NCBI GenBank assembly: GCA_947462335.1
Contig: OX381706.1
Coordinates: 20,560,784-20,624,783, forward strand
DNA: 64,000 nucleotides
Reading direction: 5' to 3'
Origin: Harmothoe impar
Lineage: Eukaryota; Annelida; Polychaeta; Phyllodocida; Polynoidae
Below, piece by piece: positions 12,317 to 22,969 of this stretch (position 1 is its first letter; each line of letters opens with the position of its first letter). The translations under genes were made by a program, and so were the position numbers. The notes under the pieces are model-generated. The model searched no databases, was not told where the DNA came from, and saw only the letters and a list, made by a program, of their open reading frames with translations.

Positions 12317-12939
12317 GATTGCTACAATGTCTAGACAGAGGGAAACGTAATTAACAAATTAAAAAAAAAAACAGTTCTTAGAACTTGTATTTCCTTACAT
12401 TTTATTGAAATGCAAATGATACGTTTCAACTTAAAATAGTAGCCCTTTTAAAGTAGGTCGTTAGATATTAATATATTTTAGGTTATTTTAGGTAATTTAC
12501 CTAAATAAACCTGCAAGAACGTTTCCAGAACGTGTATTGAACGTTAGTTTACGTTAATTTACGTTCAATTACTCAGAATAACCCTATGTTTGAACGTTAT
12601 TTTACGTGATAAAGTTACGTTATTTACACCTAGAGATGACGTCCTCTGAACGTCAAATAACGTATCTGTGCTTACTGGGTTGTCACTAAAAAGAACCTGT
12701 ACTTAGTTTAACCCCTATGTTAGGGATGATTGTTTAAAAGCGTCCTTTAAAAAGGACAGTAGGACAATATGGGGTCATATTTCATGGGGAAGGTCATTAT
12801 TCAATATTTTTCATGCCACAAATAGACGAATGGACATGAGATGATAGCTACCCTAGTGAACAGTTCTCAAAGGATTGTATTGGTATCACTTTCAATTGAA
12901 AATATTATTTTTTGAAATGTGAATTCATGAGTGATAATT

Positions 12940-13505
12940 GCCTAGCAACCACATTTAAAAAGAACTTCCAATGCCTAGCAACGAGCAAATGAAATGGCCC
13001 TCAGAGAGTATTGAATTAACCTAACCCCAGTTTGCACACCCAAAGATACCTGTGATACTTTTTAATGTTTTTTAAAATCAATATGTTGCCTATCCATGAC
13101 AGTCAAAAATGTTCTGTGACTAGCAATAAGCATGTGGTTTGGCCTTAACAGCCTAGCAACGACATTCAAAAAAATTCAATGCATAGCTACGAGCATGTGG
13201 AATGGCTTTAAGGGAGCTTAAGATACACCTAACCCCAGTATGCAGACCTAAGGAACCTGTAATAATTTTGTTGTTGTTTTGAAGGGATATGTTGCCCTTC
13301 CACTGGCATGTAAAAACATTCTGTGCCTAGCAACAAGTATGTGCCTAGCAACAAGTGTGTGCATTGCAACACTGTGCAACATTTTACAGGTGCCTGGCAA
13401 TGAGTATATGAAATGGCTCTACCAGAGATTTAATAAAGAAATCCCAAGAACTTTCTTATTTTTATTCATTATAAGTCAGTATGTTGCCTAGCAACAGCAT
13501 TGACA
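12940..13505. repeat. Imperfect tandem repeat (~205 bp unit) with GCCTAGCAACG motif
   Basis: The phrase CCTAACCCCAGT(T/A)TGCA recurs at about 13020 and 13228. GCCTAGCAAC(G/A)A recurs about eight times, along with 'atatgttgcc' and 'aaatggc'. This indicates nearly three diverged copies. Confidence 0.7.
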
Positions 13506-13681
13506 ATCATACCTTACATTGCAATAATACACATATTAGCATGATACTCTCCTGTTCATGCTGACAAGGGTTTTTTCCTTCCCTCACAGACAAAAGATGG
13601 CTTCTCGGGGGAAGTCTTGCTCGGCAGGGGTCCACCGGATAACTCGTACCCTCTTTTTCCGGGCTCAAAGATAACCCACTA

Positions 13682-13862
13682 CCGTATTCGACGTGATAAG
13701 CGCACAGTGCGCTTAAAAAATGATTATGGACACCTTTTAGTAGCTAAGAGTTTAATTGGGGTCAAAAACTGAGATATTTTTGGTTATTTGTAGTCTAAAA
13801 ATCGGCCAAAAACGGGGGGTGTGCGCTTATTAGGGTGTGTGCGCTTATTACGTCGAATACGG
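13682..13862. mobile_element. Short inverted-repeat transposon, CCGTATTCGACGT family
   Basis: 181 bases bounded by inverted repeats CCGTATTCGACGTGATAAGC and its near-perfect complement, flanked by TA on both sides. The interior contains direct repeats of GTGTGCGCTTATTA. It is non-autonomous and probably mobilised by a Tc1/mariner-like transposase. Confidence 0.8.
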
Positions 13863-14163
13863 TACACTACAAAGAAAGAAAGAAAAGGGGTGCAGGCCAG
13901 AGCCCCCGATATATATACAGCAATGTTACAAACTTACAGTGACACTATCTCAAGGATAGACCTCAAAATTGACTGGGACTACACATTGTCAGTTCGTCCC
14001 AATGTGCGTTAAGCTCCAGGGATGCAGGGGTCCTTTTTGTTTAGTGAAACTGAGAACAGTGGCGTGAAAGCCAGCTCATCTAGAGGCTCTCATAAGAGGA
14101 GAGGGACAGGAAGTAAAATGTCCAGTGACTGTAGTGCCTTGTTATTTCTCAATGCATCTAAAG

Positions 14164-14442
14164 TTACAGGCCATTAGCTCCCGGGCCACCAATAGTCTCT
14201 ACCCCTGTTGTCACATAGAATACGAAAGACACAATAGCTAATAGAGGTATAGAAAAGTAGTATTGTGATTTAAAAAAAACTAGGCCCTGGTAAGGGAAAG
14301 AACCGGCTGGGACTTCTTCTTTGGGGGTGGACAGTGGTGTGACCTTCCCAGGTGTATATGAGTCCGCCTCGGAGGTGGGAAGTACAGAGACATCGGAGTC
14401 ACATTCGACAATGTGTTGAGTGGCAGCTCGACCATTAGACAC
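14164..14442 (-). CDS. Candidate terminal exon with C-terminal membrane helix, gene unrecognised
   Basis: A strong acceptor (ctatctctcag) opens an exon reading about 92 codons to TAA. The first half is Ser/Thr/Asp/Glu-rich. The last third has a hydrophobic run FSIPLLAIVSFVFYVTT followed by a short polar tail, as in a single-pass or tail-anchored protein. It lies just left of a duplicated segment whose second copy contains another candidate exon on the same strand. No family is recognised and the exon is not confirmed by joining to others. Confidence 0.3.
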   Translation of the reverse strand: MSNGRAATQHIVECDSDVSVLPTSEADSYTPGKVTPLSTPKEEVPAGSFPYQGLVFFKSQYYFSIPLLAIVSFVFYVTTGVETIGGPGANGL

Positions 14443-14539
14443 CTGAGAGATAGTTATTATGGCACACAATTAACAAGGGAGTGTGTCAACGTCAAAATGG
14501 CTCAAGGTGAACCTGTCCTAGTATGACGGACATGCCAAA

Positions 14540-15840
14540 AAGAAAGAGAATGGGATGAAGATAGGAGGGATACAGCAATGGACAAGGAGAAGGAGAGAGG
14601 AAGTGAGTTGATAAGAGAAATGGAAAGACACAACTTATATTTTTATTTATATGGTTGATTTTTGTGAAGTTTTGAATGAAGTGATTGTGTAAAAATTATT
14701 TTCATTAGAGGTTGCTTTTTGAATACTCTGCTAGCATCCAGTTAGTGGCATACAGTAGGGTAATTAAACCTTGACTATAAAATAGTTCATTCCCCACAAT
14801 AATGTTAGAACACAAAGCTGTGATAAAGTTACAGGTACTCGGGAAGCACAACCAATGTGACAGGAGTGAGTTATGACACCTCGGTGTCCTATATATATGT
14901 AGTCCTAAGCATCACTCATCCCCCAACCAAAATCATGGACCTTCATGATGTTCCTAGAATGCTTAACTTCTGTTTCTGAACAGAGTGACCCAATTCCGGA
15001 TGATTATTGCCAATACGCTATGATGCTTAAATGCATTATGCCATTGTCATCATGGCAAAAGAACTGCCACCCAGGTGACCCCTAGGAGGGAAACCTGGAA
15101 CCGACTGCAGCGTCTAATGAGCAGACCGCCGCAGGAGTAAGTAGAGTGTACACTGACAGTTATACCGCATAAAGGAAGTTCAATTTCTAAGAATTACCCT
15201 AAATTTCCTAGAATGCTAAAATCTGCCACCAGTGGTCATAAAAAAAGAACTTACCTCTGTCTTGAGGGTTAGCTAGTGGGTGTGTGTTGTGGATGTGTGC
15301 AGGGACAGACCGGTCTCACCTGAGGCTGGGCAGGCAATTGTGCATCTCTCTTACTGACTGTGCACACCTCCTGCCACTCTCACTGAGATGCACACACTCC
15401 TACCTCATCTCTGCCACAACTTATGCTAACCTCTCACTCTCCCACAGAGACACTCCCACCTCATCTCTGCCACAACCTCTCACTCACTCCTACCTCGTCT
15501 CTGCTGCAACCTCTCACTCACTCCTACCTCATCTCTGCCATAACCTCTCACTCCTCTTACCCCATCTCTGCCATAACCTATCATGCATTCCCTCCTACCC
15601 CATCTCGGCCACAGCCTCTCACTCCCTCCTACCCCATCTTTGCAGCAAACTCTCACACACCCCTACCTAATCTCTGCCACAACATATGCTAACCTCCCAC
15701 TCTCCAACATTGACAGTCCCACCTCATCTCTGTCAGAACATCTCACTCACTCCCAACTAATTTAGAACTGCCTCAATATCTCACTCACTCCCACCTCATC
15801 TCTGCCCCACCCACTCACTTACTTCCAACTCAATCCAGAT
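14540..15840. repeat. Segmental duplication copy 1, with minisatellite
   Basis: The stretch 14540-14666 matches 17217-17343 almost base for base (both contain CAATGGACAAGGAGAAGGAG). The stretch 14810-14960 matches about 17370-17500, and 15190-15290 matches 18272-18365. Each copy then runs into an array of CACTCCTACCTCATCTCTGCC units (15350-15840 here). Lengths between matching blocks differ, so the copies have diverged by indels. Confidence 0.8.
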
Positions 15841-16560
15841 TATATCATATATTTTATATTTATATTAACACCTTCCTCGCAGTAAGCCAATATATTGCTT
15901 AAGTCCCCTATTTTATTATTTTGGGATTCTTCAAGTTCCCTTCACTCGTGGCAGAATATTAAGTGACCACATATAAGCCATCAAGATAGGGAGGTACCTG
16001 GGTATTCATGTTAACAGTTTTCAGGGAAAAGAAAAACATCACTGGATTCTACGTGCAGTTACTAATGCTGCTAACTGATACTAATGTAGGTTATATGGCA
16101 CCATGTAACTGACACACGATTAACAAGGGTGTGTGTTTACATCAAAATGGTTACTACATATGTGTATATCTGTGGAAGGTAATTGTGCAAGTGTTTGGCC
16201 TTAAGTAACATTACTAAGACATGTAATTCAGCTTCAGCATTGGGTTTGAAGAGGTATGTTAAATTGTCTTTTACAGATCCAAATTCCTGTGCATAATTTT
16301 AAACTGTTATTACCCTTTGTGTTATGTCATGTTTTCAGCTTATTAAGGCACCTAACATTATTCCATGTGCACTCTAGTCAACCGGGTGTCAAAATTGTTG
16401 ATGAAAATTTGATATCAATGGCATCCCTAAATGATTAATATGAAATATCGGATGGTCCTCCCCCTGTGTCTTTGCCCAGTGCCCTCTCCTTCTGTCCTTA
16501 CCCTGCTTTGATCCCTGTGTCAACTGTGCCACATGCAGGGAAAGCCTCTCATCGAGGAGA
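15841..16560. other. Non-coding spacer
   Basis: AT-rich DNA without a supportable gene or repeat. Confidence 0.5.
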
Positions 16561-16900
16561 GCATCCAGTCAGGACAGGGGGGGGGGCATCCAGGAGGTAT
16601 CCAGTCAGGTGGAGGGGCATCCAGTTAGGGGGGCATCCAGTCAGGGGGAGTGGCATCCAGTTAGGGGGCATCCAGTCAGGGGGAGGGGCATCCAGTTAGG
16701 GGGGCATCCAGTCAGGGGGAGGGGCATCCAGTTAAGAGGGCATCCAGTGAGGGGGGCTTAAAGTCAGGGGGGAGCATCCAGTCAGGGGGATTATGCAGTC
16801 AAGGGGGAGCATCCAGTCAGGGGGGTTATGCAGTCAGGGGGGAGCATCCAGTCAGGGGGGTTATGCAGTCAGGGGGGGGGGGGGCATCTACTCCGTCAGG
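16561..16900. repeat. Minisatellite, GGGGGCATCCAGTCAGG units
   Basis: Roughly sixteen imperfect units of about 17-25 bases based on GGGGGCATCCAGT(C/T)AGG. Toward the right end some become GGGGTTATGCAGTCAGG. Confidence 0.92.
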
Positions 16901-17550
16901 GGGAGCCTCTTATTATGTCCATCACACTATGGATGTTATACTAGGTACCTTCCTCCCCCTCTCATACAAGTGGAGCAGGGGTGGACAGGGATGCAGGGAC
17001 AAAGAGGATAGAAGAGGGGTCATAAGATGGGCTGATATTGTGACATATGATAATAACCATGACTGACAAATGTATGTTAATATGTCTGTCATACTAGGGT
17101 AGATTCACAGTGCGTCAGATACATACCCTTTAGTTATAGTTATTCATGCACAAGAAGACTTCAATAGATAGCTTAATAAAGTGGTTCTTTGTAGGAGAAA
17201 TTACCCTTATATTAGAAAAAGAGAATGGGATGCAGACAGGAGGGATGCAGCAATGGACAAGGAGAAGGAGAGAGGAGATGAGTTAATAAGAGAAAGGGAA
17301 AGACACAACTTTTATTTTCATTTATATGGTTAATTTTTGTATGTAAAATAGTTCCCCACAATGACATTAGAACCCAACACAAAGCTTTGATAAAGCCACA
17401 GGTACTCAGGAAGCACAATCAATATGATTATATGTAGTCCTAAGTATCACCCATTCCCCGCCCAAAACCATGGACCTTCATGATGCAAAAAATGTGCAAC
17501 TTTCGTTTCTGAACAGGGTGACGCAATTCCAGATAATTATTGCCATTACC

Positions 17551-17790
17551 CCTTTAAGGACAGCATGATACTTTAATGCATCATGCCATGGTGATCATGA
17601 TGCATGAATGCAGTCCTGGCGAATAACTCCCCATTGCTGCATTGTAGCATCATGTCAACCGTATGAGGTTGAGACACTGGAGGGTCGGCATGATGCACTA
17701 ATGCAGCACCGGCGAGTTACTCTCCAGGGCAGCATTGGTTTATCATGACTACAAATGTCATTTTTTAGCGGCATCCATCTATAAAGGGTT
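17551..17790. mobile_element. GCATGATGCATGAATGCAG family element
   Basis: Starts CCTTTAAGGACAGCATGATA and ends in a diverged GCGGCAT...AAAGGGTT, with internal copies of GCATGATGCA and GAGTTACTC. Member of the inverted-repeat family described in the findings. Confidence 0.6.
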
Positions 17791-17948
17791 AAGAAGTTCT
17801 GACATTACCCATGTTCTGATATTGTACCGACATCCACACCTCTGCATAATGTATATACTGTAGCTTATTACTCCTTCAAGAACACAACAACAGTTACTTA
17901 TAGTAACAAACATAAGAGATGGAGCTATTAGACATTATTCAAACATAC

Positions 17949-18157
17949 CTATGCTTTTGCGGTTTACATTACTGGAAGCATTTCTACAGCTGAAAGGCCT
18001 CGGCGATGATAAATTTGAGCCCTGCTTGGTGGAGGGAGAATCTGAGTCCTCTGATGATGAGGGGTAGACAGAATTGAATATACTCTGATGGATGAAGGAG
18101 ACCGACCAGATGCTTGGGTGTTTCACAAATTTCAACTGGTCCCCAAAAATCATCCCT
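17949..18157 (-). CDS. Candidate internal exon, gene unrecognised
   Basis: An open stretch of about 69 codons is bounded by a possible acceptor (gtattcgaag) and a good donor (CATAG/gtatgt). It encodes a Ser-rich segment including SSSEDSDSPSTKQGS. Separately, a donor-like CAGAG/gtaagtt is conserved in both duplicated copies at about 15255 and 18331, hinting at a transcribed unit. I cannot link these pieces into one message. Confidence 0.25.
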
Positions 18158-19131
18158 CTTCGAATACAACAGAAAATTTTAAATCCAATTTAAAAAAAGC
18201 CAAATTGATTGAAGCATTGAACAGAATTGATACATACTGAATGAAAGGAAGTCAAATTTAAAAAAAGATACCCTAAATTCCTTAGAATTCTAAAATCTGA
18301 CACCAATGGTCACAAAGAAAATAACTTACCTCTGTCTTGAGGGTTAGATAACGGGTGTGTGGCTGGGCAGGCAGTGTGTGCGTCCCTCCTACTGACTGTG
18401 TTATATACTAGTCCTGCTGCACACCATCTGCCACTCTCACTCAGACCCATCTCCCATGCACTCACTCCTACCTCATCTCTGCTGCAACCTCTCACTCACT
18501 CCTACCTCATCTCTGCCACAATCTCTCACTCACTCAAAGTCCTACCTCATCTCTGCCCCAACCTCTCAGGCATTCCTACCTCATCTCTGCTGCAACCTCT
18601 CACTCACTCCTACCTCATCTCTGCCACAGCCTCTCAGTCATTCCTACCTCATCTCTGCCACAACCTCTCACTCACTCCTACCTCATCTCTGATGCAAACT
18701 CTCATTCACCCCTACCTAATCTCTCCCACAACCTATGCTAACCTCCCACTCTCCGACATTGACTGTCCCACCTCATCTCTGTCAAAACCTCTCACTCACT
18801 CCCACCTCATTTCTGCCCCAACCACTCACTCACTCCCATTCTATCTCTTTTTCATCTCTGCTGCAGGTAGTTTCCCTTCTGGCACACACTCACACATCTT
18901 AAATCATAACCATTATAACTGTGTGAGCTTGAAATAGTGCAGGGTTTTGACACTAGGTTCTATCTTTGTAGTTCCTTGCTATTTTCATGGGTAAAATGGA
19001 ATAATTATCATTGTGTATAACCATAATAACATGTTTTCAATGTATCTAAGACCCGCCCCCCCCAACCACTGAGGAGGGGGGGGCCTGAATATGTTTGGGC
19101 CCCCCCCCCCCCCCAAATTTGTCAAGACCTG

Positions 19132-19654
19132 TGTAGGGGCACGAATAATACGTGTACATATAGGTCCGTGGAGTCAGAGCGGGAAGTGCCTCCAGCGGAC
19201 ACTAGGTGGCAACACCTACGCCATGTCCTTTCGGTTATCCGGTAGCGGAGCCAGGCAGGGCACTCCAGACGGCGCTACGGAGGAGTGCCACGTCGACACT
19301 GCTTGGTCCGCGCTCAGGGTATATAAGAGGCCGAGGTTGGCTACCTCAGGGAGTTCGTCCCAGGACGAGCTCTGACCCACACCTTTCGATACCTTCGTTA
19401 CCACTTTGATCGGGGCACCTACACCCCTCCCACACTATGGCTCCTGCACCAGTCATGCTGGCTCAGGACCAGATCGTCTGGCGTTGCTAACTTCGAACTA
19501 TCGATAGAACCCTGTGCATCTTCGAATGGTTAAAAACCAAGTGAACCGAGTAAAACCCTTCGTGTACTTTGAGGCTGTGATCGAATAAAACCTGTTGCAT
19601 TCAAACCGAATTTGGAACCTGTGTTCGCGGGATACTTATAAGAAACCCCCTACA
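19132..19654 (+). mobile_element. Solo LTR of an LTR retrotransposon
   Basis: 523 bases with exact inverted termini TGTAGGGG / CCCCTACA and a direct CCTG duplication on both sides (19128-19131 and 19655-19658). A TATATAAG box lies at 19320 and AATAAA at 19584-19589, in LTR order. Upstream of the TATA box the sequence is GC-rich. There is no primer binding site, polypurine tract or coding region beside it, so LTR-LTR recombination has probably removed the interior. The family is not recognised. Confidence 0.85.
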
Positions 19655-20219
19655 CCTGTAATATAATACACACAATTTTCAATCCTTAACTCTCCCGCAT
19701 AGGGAAAAGTGGGGGCAGAGGTGGCCGGGCCCCTAAATCAGACCTAAAGGGGGCTCAAATACTACTTTTCCATACAATCTAATATAAGGATGTATATGAT
19801 ACATCATGCATAAAAACCGAAACTTTCAGTTGGTTGAAGTGGGCCCCCCCCCCATGAAGATTTGCTTCCTACGCCTCTGAAATTCTTTCAAAGTTAGAGT
19901 GCAGGAGTGTTTGTTTCAGGTAACCAGCAGGTGGGTGTGGGTGAGCAGGTGAGTGTGGGAGAGCAGGTGTGTGGGGGAGAGCTGGTGGGTGTGGGTGTGC
20001 AGGTGGGTGTGGGCGACAGTTCCCGGCTGCTGTAACTAGGTATCCGAGTGAGTTTGAAGATATTATCATTGCACATATGGGAACTGATAAGATAGATAGA
20101 CCATGAGAAATGAAGAAAATCAGTTTTTATATGATACAGATCGGTCAAGCGGTTTGGATTTGAGAGTCATTTGAAAGTGTCATAATGAGGTATGGACAAA
20201 TTTAGGGAGTGATCATTTT

Positions 20220-20460
20220 TTAACAACAGGGGGGGGGGGGGGGATGGTGGGTTTCCGCGTGGAGCGTCCGAAACTTTTTACCCCCCCCGGTCAAGGGGTC
20301 AAATTTTTTTACCCCCCCCCCCTTAGGGTCGAAAATCGGCTTGCGCATGGGCCCTTTGAAGCATAGTAACGCGCGGGCTTTTTGGCTCAAAACAGGTTAA
20401 ATTCCCCCCCTTAAAGGGGTCCAAATTTGACCCCCCCCCGGTCAAGTGGTCCAAATTTCA
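20220..20460. repeat. C/G-tract dispersed repeat
   Basis: Begins TTAACAACAGGGGG and contains several C homopolymers plus 'gcatagtaacgcgcgggc'. Same family as blocks near 1.5, 4.5, 43.7 and 63.4 kb. Confidence 0.6.
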
Positions 20461-20889
20461 TTAAAAAATGAAGAAAACAGTAATTTTGCCAATATCCCTG
20501 AACAGCGAAATTGACCAGACTCCAAATCAACATCACACAACAGTATTTTCGTATATCAAGTTAAATTATTCTTTGGGTATAGGTCGATATGGTATGCATC
20601 AGTTCCAAGCAATTTTTACCCATTAATAGTATTACATAATACTGATTGATCTGATGAAAATCAGGAAATTCTCTAAAACTGCCGAAACATCACTTTTATC
20701 AGTCTACTTTATAGCATCTTAGGATGAAATTTCTTTTTGACCACTGAATTCAACTTTTGGAGAAAAAAAAGTCCGTAGACCAACTTTTTTATTTGGTGTG
20801 GCCTTAATTTTCTTTCTGTGTTAATTGGAATACCAGCTTTAAAAGGTTATACATGCCTGATTTCTGGACAGGGTGGTATGAATCTCATG

Positions 20890-21383
20890 TATTCAAAATG
20901 GCTGCTACATAGCTTAGGATAGCTATTAAATATCAGTTAATTATCACTAGAAATATATTCTCATGGACCACAAGCTGATTCTCTGTTAGAGAGAACCAGA
21001 AACAACAAGAACAAAGAATCAGATCTTCCATTACCCAATCTAAATAAAGATTCAAGATGGCTGCCACTTATATAGCTTCTAATGAATAATGAAGCTTAGT
21101 TACCTGACCCAAGAAATGAATCATTTGAGTTTTAATTGTATTGACAGGATGTTTTTCTATGTGACAGGATCTGATAGTTTATAACTGTCAGTCCGATTTT
21201 TGATTGCAATCAATCTCATTAAAAATTCAAAATGGCTGCCACATATATTATGTTAAGTCTGAAGTCTCAATTCTTTGTTCTTATAAATATAGCTCTCCTG
21301 AAAAATAAAATGGTGCTGTGTGTTGATAACACCTGAGAACCACATTTTTAAAAGAAATTTAGAAATAGGCTGCCAGACCTCAT
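20890..21383. repeat. Imperfect tandem repeat with CAAAATGGCTGCCAC motif
   Basis: The motif TTCAA(A/G)ATGGCTGC(C/T)AC occurs near 20893, 21052 and 21226, about 160-175 bases apart. A fourth copy is at about 26830, just beyond the Ngaro-type element, so that element interrupts this array. Confidence 0.65.
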
Positions 21384-21536
21384 CATTACTCAGACCCCGG
21401 AAGGAAAAGGAAGGCAGATATTGGGTTTATAAAATTTATTATAAATTTTATGATATATTTGTAACCTGAATGAATGGTAGGTTGTATGAATTGATATACA
21501 TTATTTGATTATGTTTTAACCCGTATAAAATATAAA
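21384..21536 (-). repeat. Split direct repeat B2 (3' end of element)
   Basis: 153 bases starting CATTACTCAGACCCCGG on the plus strand, matching 21766-21918 with two differences seen. Confidence 0.92.
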
Positions 21537-21586
21537 TGACCCTAAGTATGGTATTAAAATATGAATATGAGGTGTGGGTGGGCGGG

Positions 21587-21765
21587 AACTTGGTATGATG
21601 TGGATAGGTGTAGGAGGAATGGCGGAATGCCGGGGGGAAGTATGGAGAGGGGTGAGGTGAGGGTGGAGTACAGGTGGTGACACATGTGAGTGGTATGTGT
21701 AGTGTGGTTATGATCCTTCAGGGGGAGTAATGCCCCAGCGGGCTGCAGGGGCAGCCCGCCACCAC
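21587..21765 (-). repeat. Split direct repeat A2
   Basis: 179 bases ending GGGGCAGCCCGCCACCAC on the plus strand, matching 26645-26823 with a single T/G difference near the start. Confidence 0.95.
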
Positions 21766-21918
21766 CATTACTCAGACCCCGGAAGGAAAAGGAAGGCAGA
21801 TATTGGGTTCATAAAATTTATTATAAATTTTATGATATATTTGTAACCTGAATGAATAGTAGGTTGTATGAATTGATATACATTATTTGATTATGTTTTA
21901 ACCCGTATAAAATATAAA
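21766..21918 (-). repeat. Split direct repeat B1
   Basis: Directly abuts A2 and matches B2 (21384-21536). This B1-A2 junction is diagnostic of split direct repeats. Confidence 0.92.
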
Positions 21919-22029
21919 GACCCAAACTGCCAAGGAATAATGTATGAAATAAGGGAGGTGGGAGGGTAGGTTTACAAGTATGGGGTTAGGTAAAATAGTA
22001 TGATATAAGGATAAGAGTCAGATTGAGAG

Positions 22030-22969
22030 TCACTTTGTGAGGGCTCTGGAGATGACCTTGTTGACCCCGACACATCGTGTCTTCTTAATGTAGACCCGGT
22101 GGGCGTTGCTTGTCCAACCACCAAAGGCCTGTATGTCCAGCTCGCTGCACCCATGGAGGTGGGCCTGAGTGGCCGCTGCTCTCCTTAGTGCGTGCAAAGT
22201 GTACGCACCTGTGGAGTGCCGTGCGCCACACCTTTCTTATATATGTCACTGGCATTGGGCGCTTTGTGTGGGGGAATGTAAAGAGAGGCTGTGACTTTGC
22301 CATCGTTGGTGAGTCCTTCATGTGCGCCTCCAGGGCCGCCACCGAGCAGTATGTGGGGACTGCCGCTCGCGCCATGTAGACTGTCTCGGACTTTGTGTAC
22401 TGCTGTAGGTTCTTTGCCCACTTGACCGTGAGCCTCATACCCTTTGTAGAGATCTTTATGTCCTGCCGTGTTGGATGCCGCAGGGGGTCCATCCCCTTTA
22501 CAGAAGGGGGGACCACCTCGGACTGGCGCATCATGAGGGTGGCCGCCTTGGTCGCCCTTCCAGAGGGGGAACATGGGATGGCGCACACCACTCTCCTGAG
22601 ATGCGGCATCGAGATGGCTGGAGTAGCTCGGTGTTTGTAAGATTTGTCCCGCATTAGTGCATCTACTGCCCTGTCCACCCTGTGATGGTGGAATGGAGTC
22701 AGGGGGACCCCGGTGAGCAGGGCGTGCATCCTGATGTGGGACACCTTGTTCTTTATGGTGAGAGGCTTGTCTCCTTCCTGCACCCTGGCCTCGATCCATC
22801 CACACAGGTCCTGGTGGGTGGGGGCTTGTGGATCTATGTCCATGGCCTTGGTGAATCGTAGGAATTGTCTCACTGTGGATTGTCGCCCCCGGTTCGTCGC
22901 TGGGGCGCGGGCGGAGCGTTGTCTGGCAGCCGCACGTCGTTGTAGTGAACGGTACACCTTGCCTGGAAC
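22030..22969 (-). pseudogene. Tyrosine recombinase of the Ngaro-type element (frameshifted)
   Basis: Would cut and rejoin the circular cDNA during integration. The N-terminal part is basic (RRAAARQRS). The first catalytic Arg probably lies in the MRQSE motif. In one frame reading runs from about 22969 to near 22215, then the conserved C-terminus continues in another frame: LHALRRAAATQAH with the His and second Arg, then FGGWTSNAHRVY with Trp and the nucleophile Tyr. The shift is between about 22205 and 22235. The 5' end overlaps the RNase H frame. As it stands the gene cannot give a full-length recombinase. Confidence 0.8.

Larger units (their letters stand above)
8565..12679. mobile_element. 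Inverted-repeat-bounded repeat region (CCCAGTAAACAC ends)
   Basis: The left edge reads CCCAGTAAACACGACTACGT and the right edge ends in GTGCTTACTGGG, its near reverse complement. About 200 bases inside each edge share ACGTTA/TAACGT-rich sequence in inverted orientation (8570-8770 and 12480-12679). A second CCCAGTAAACACAACTG start lies at 11573. The span is therefore either one 4.1-kb non-autonomous element or a separate copy at 8565 plus an 1107-bp copy at 11573-12679. Nested inside are SINE-like sequences and two small TA-flanked transposons. No transposase was found. Confidence 0.45.
17213..18870. repeat. Segmental duplication copy 2, with minisatellite
   Basis: Partner of 14540-15840 in the same orientation. 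The minisatellite part is at 18420-18870. A GCATGATGCA-family transposon (17551-17790) and a candidate exon (17949-18157) lie in this copy and have no counterpart visible in copy 1. Confidence 0.8.

Noticed and set aside
15284..15670. 128-residue Leu/Ser/His-rich plus-strand frame, and a similar 192-residue one at 18359
   Set aside because: Both translate the CACTCCTACCTCATC minisatellite; the periodic peptide follows the DNA repeat.
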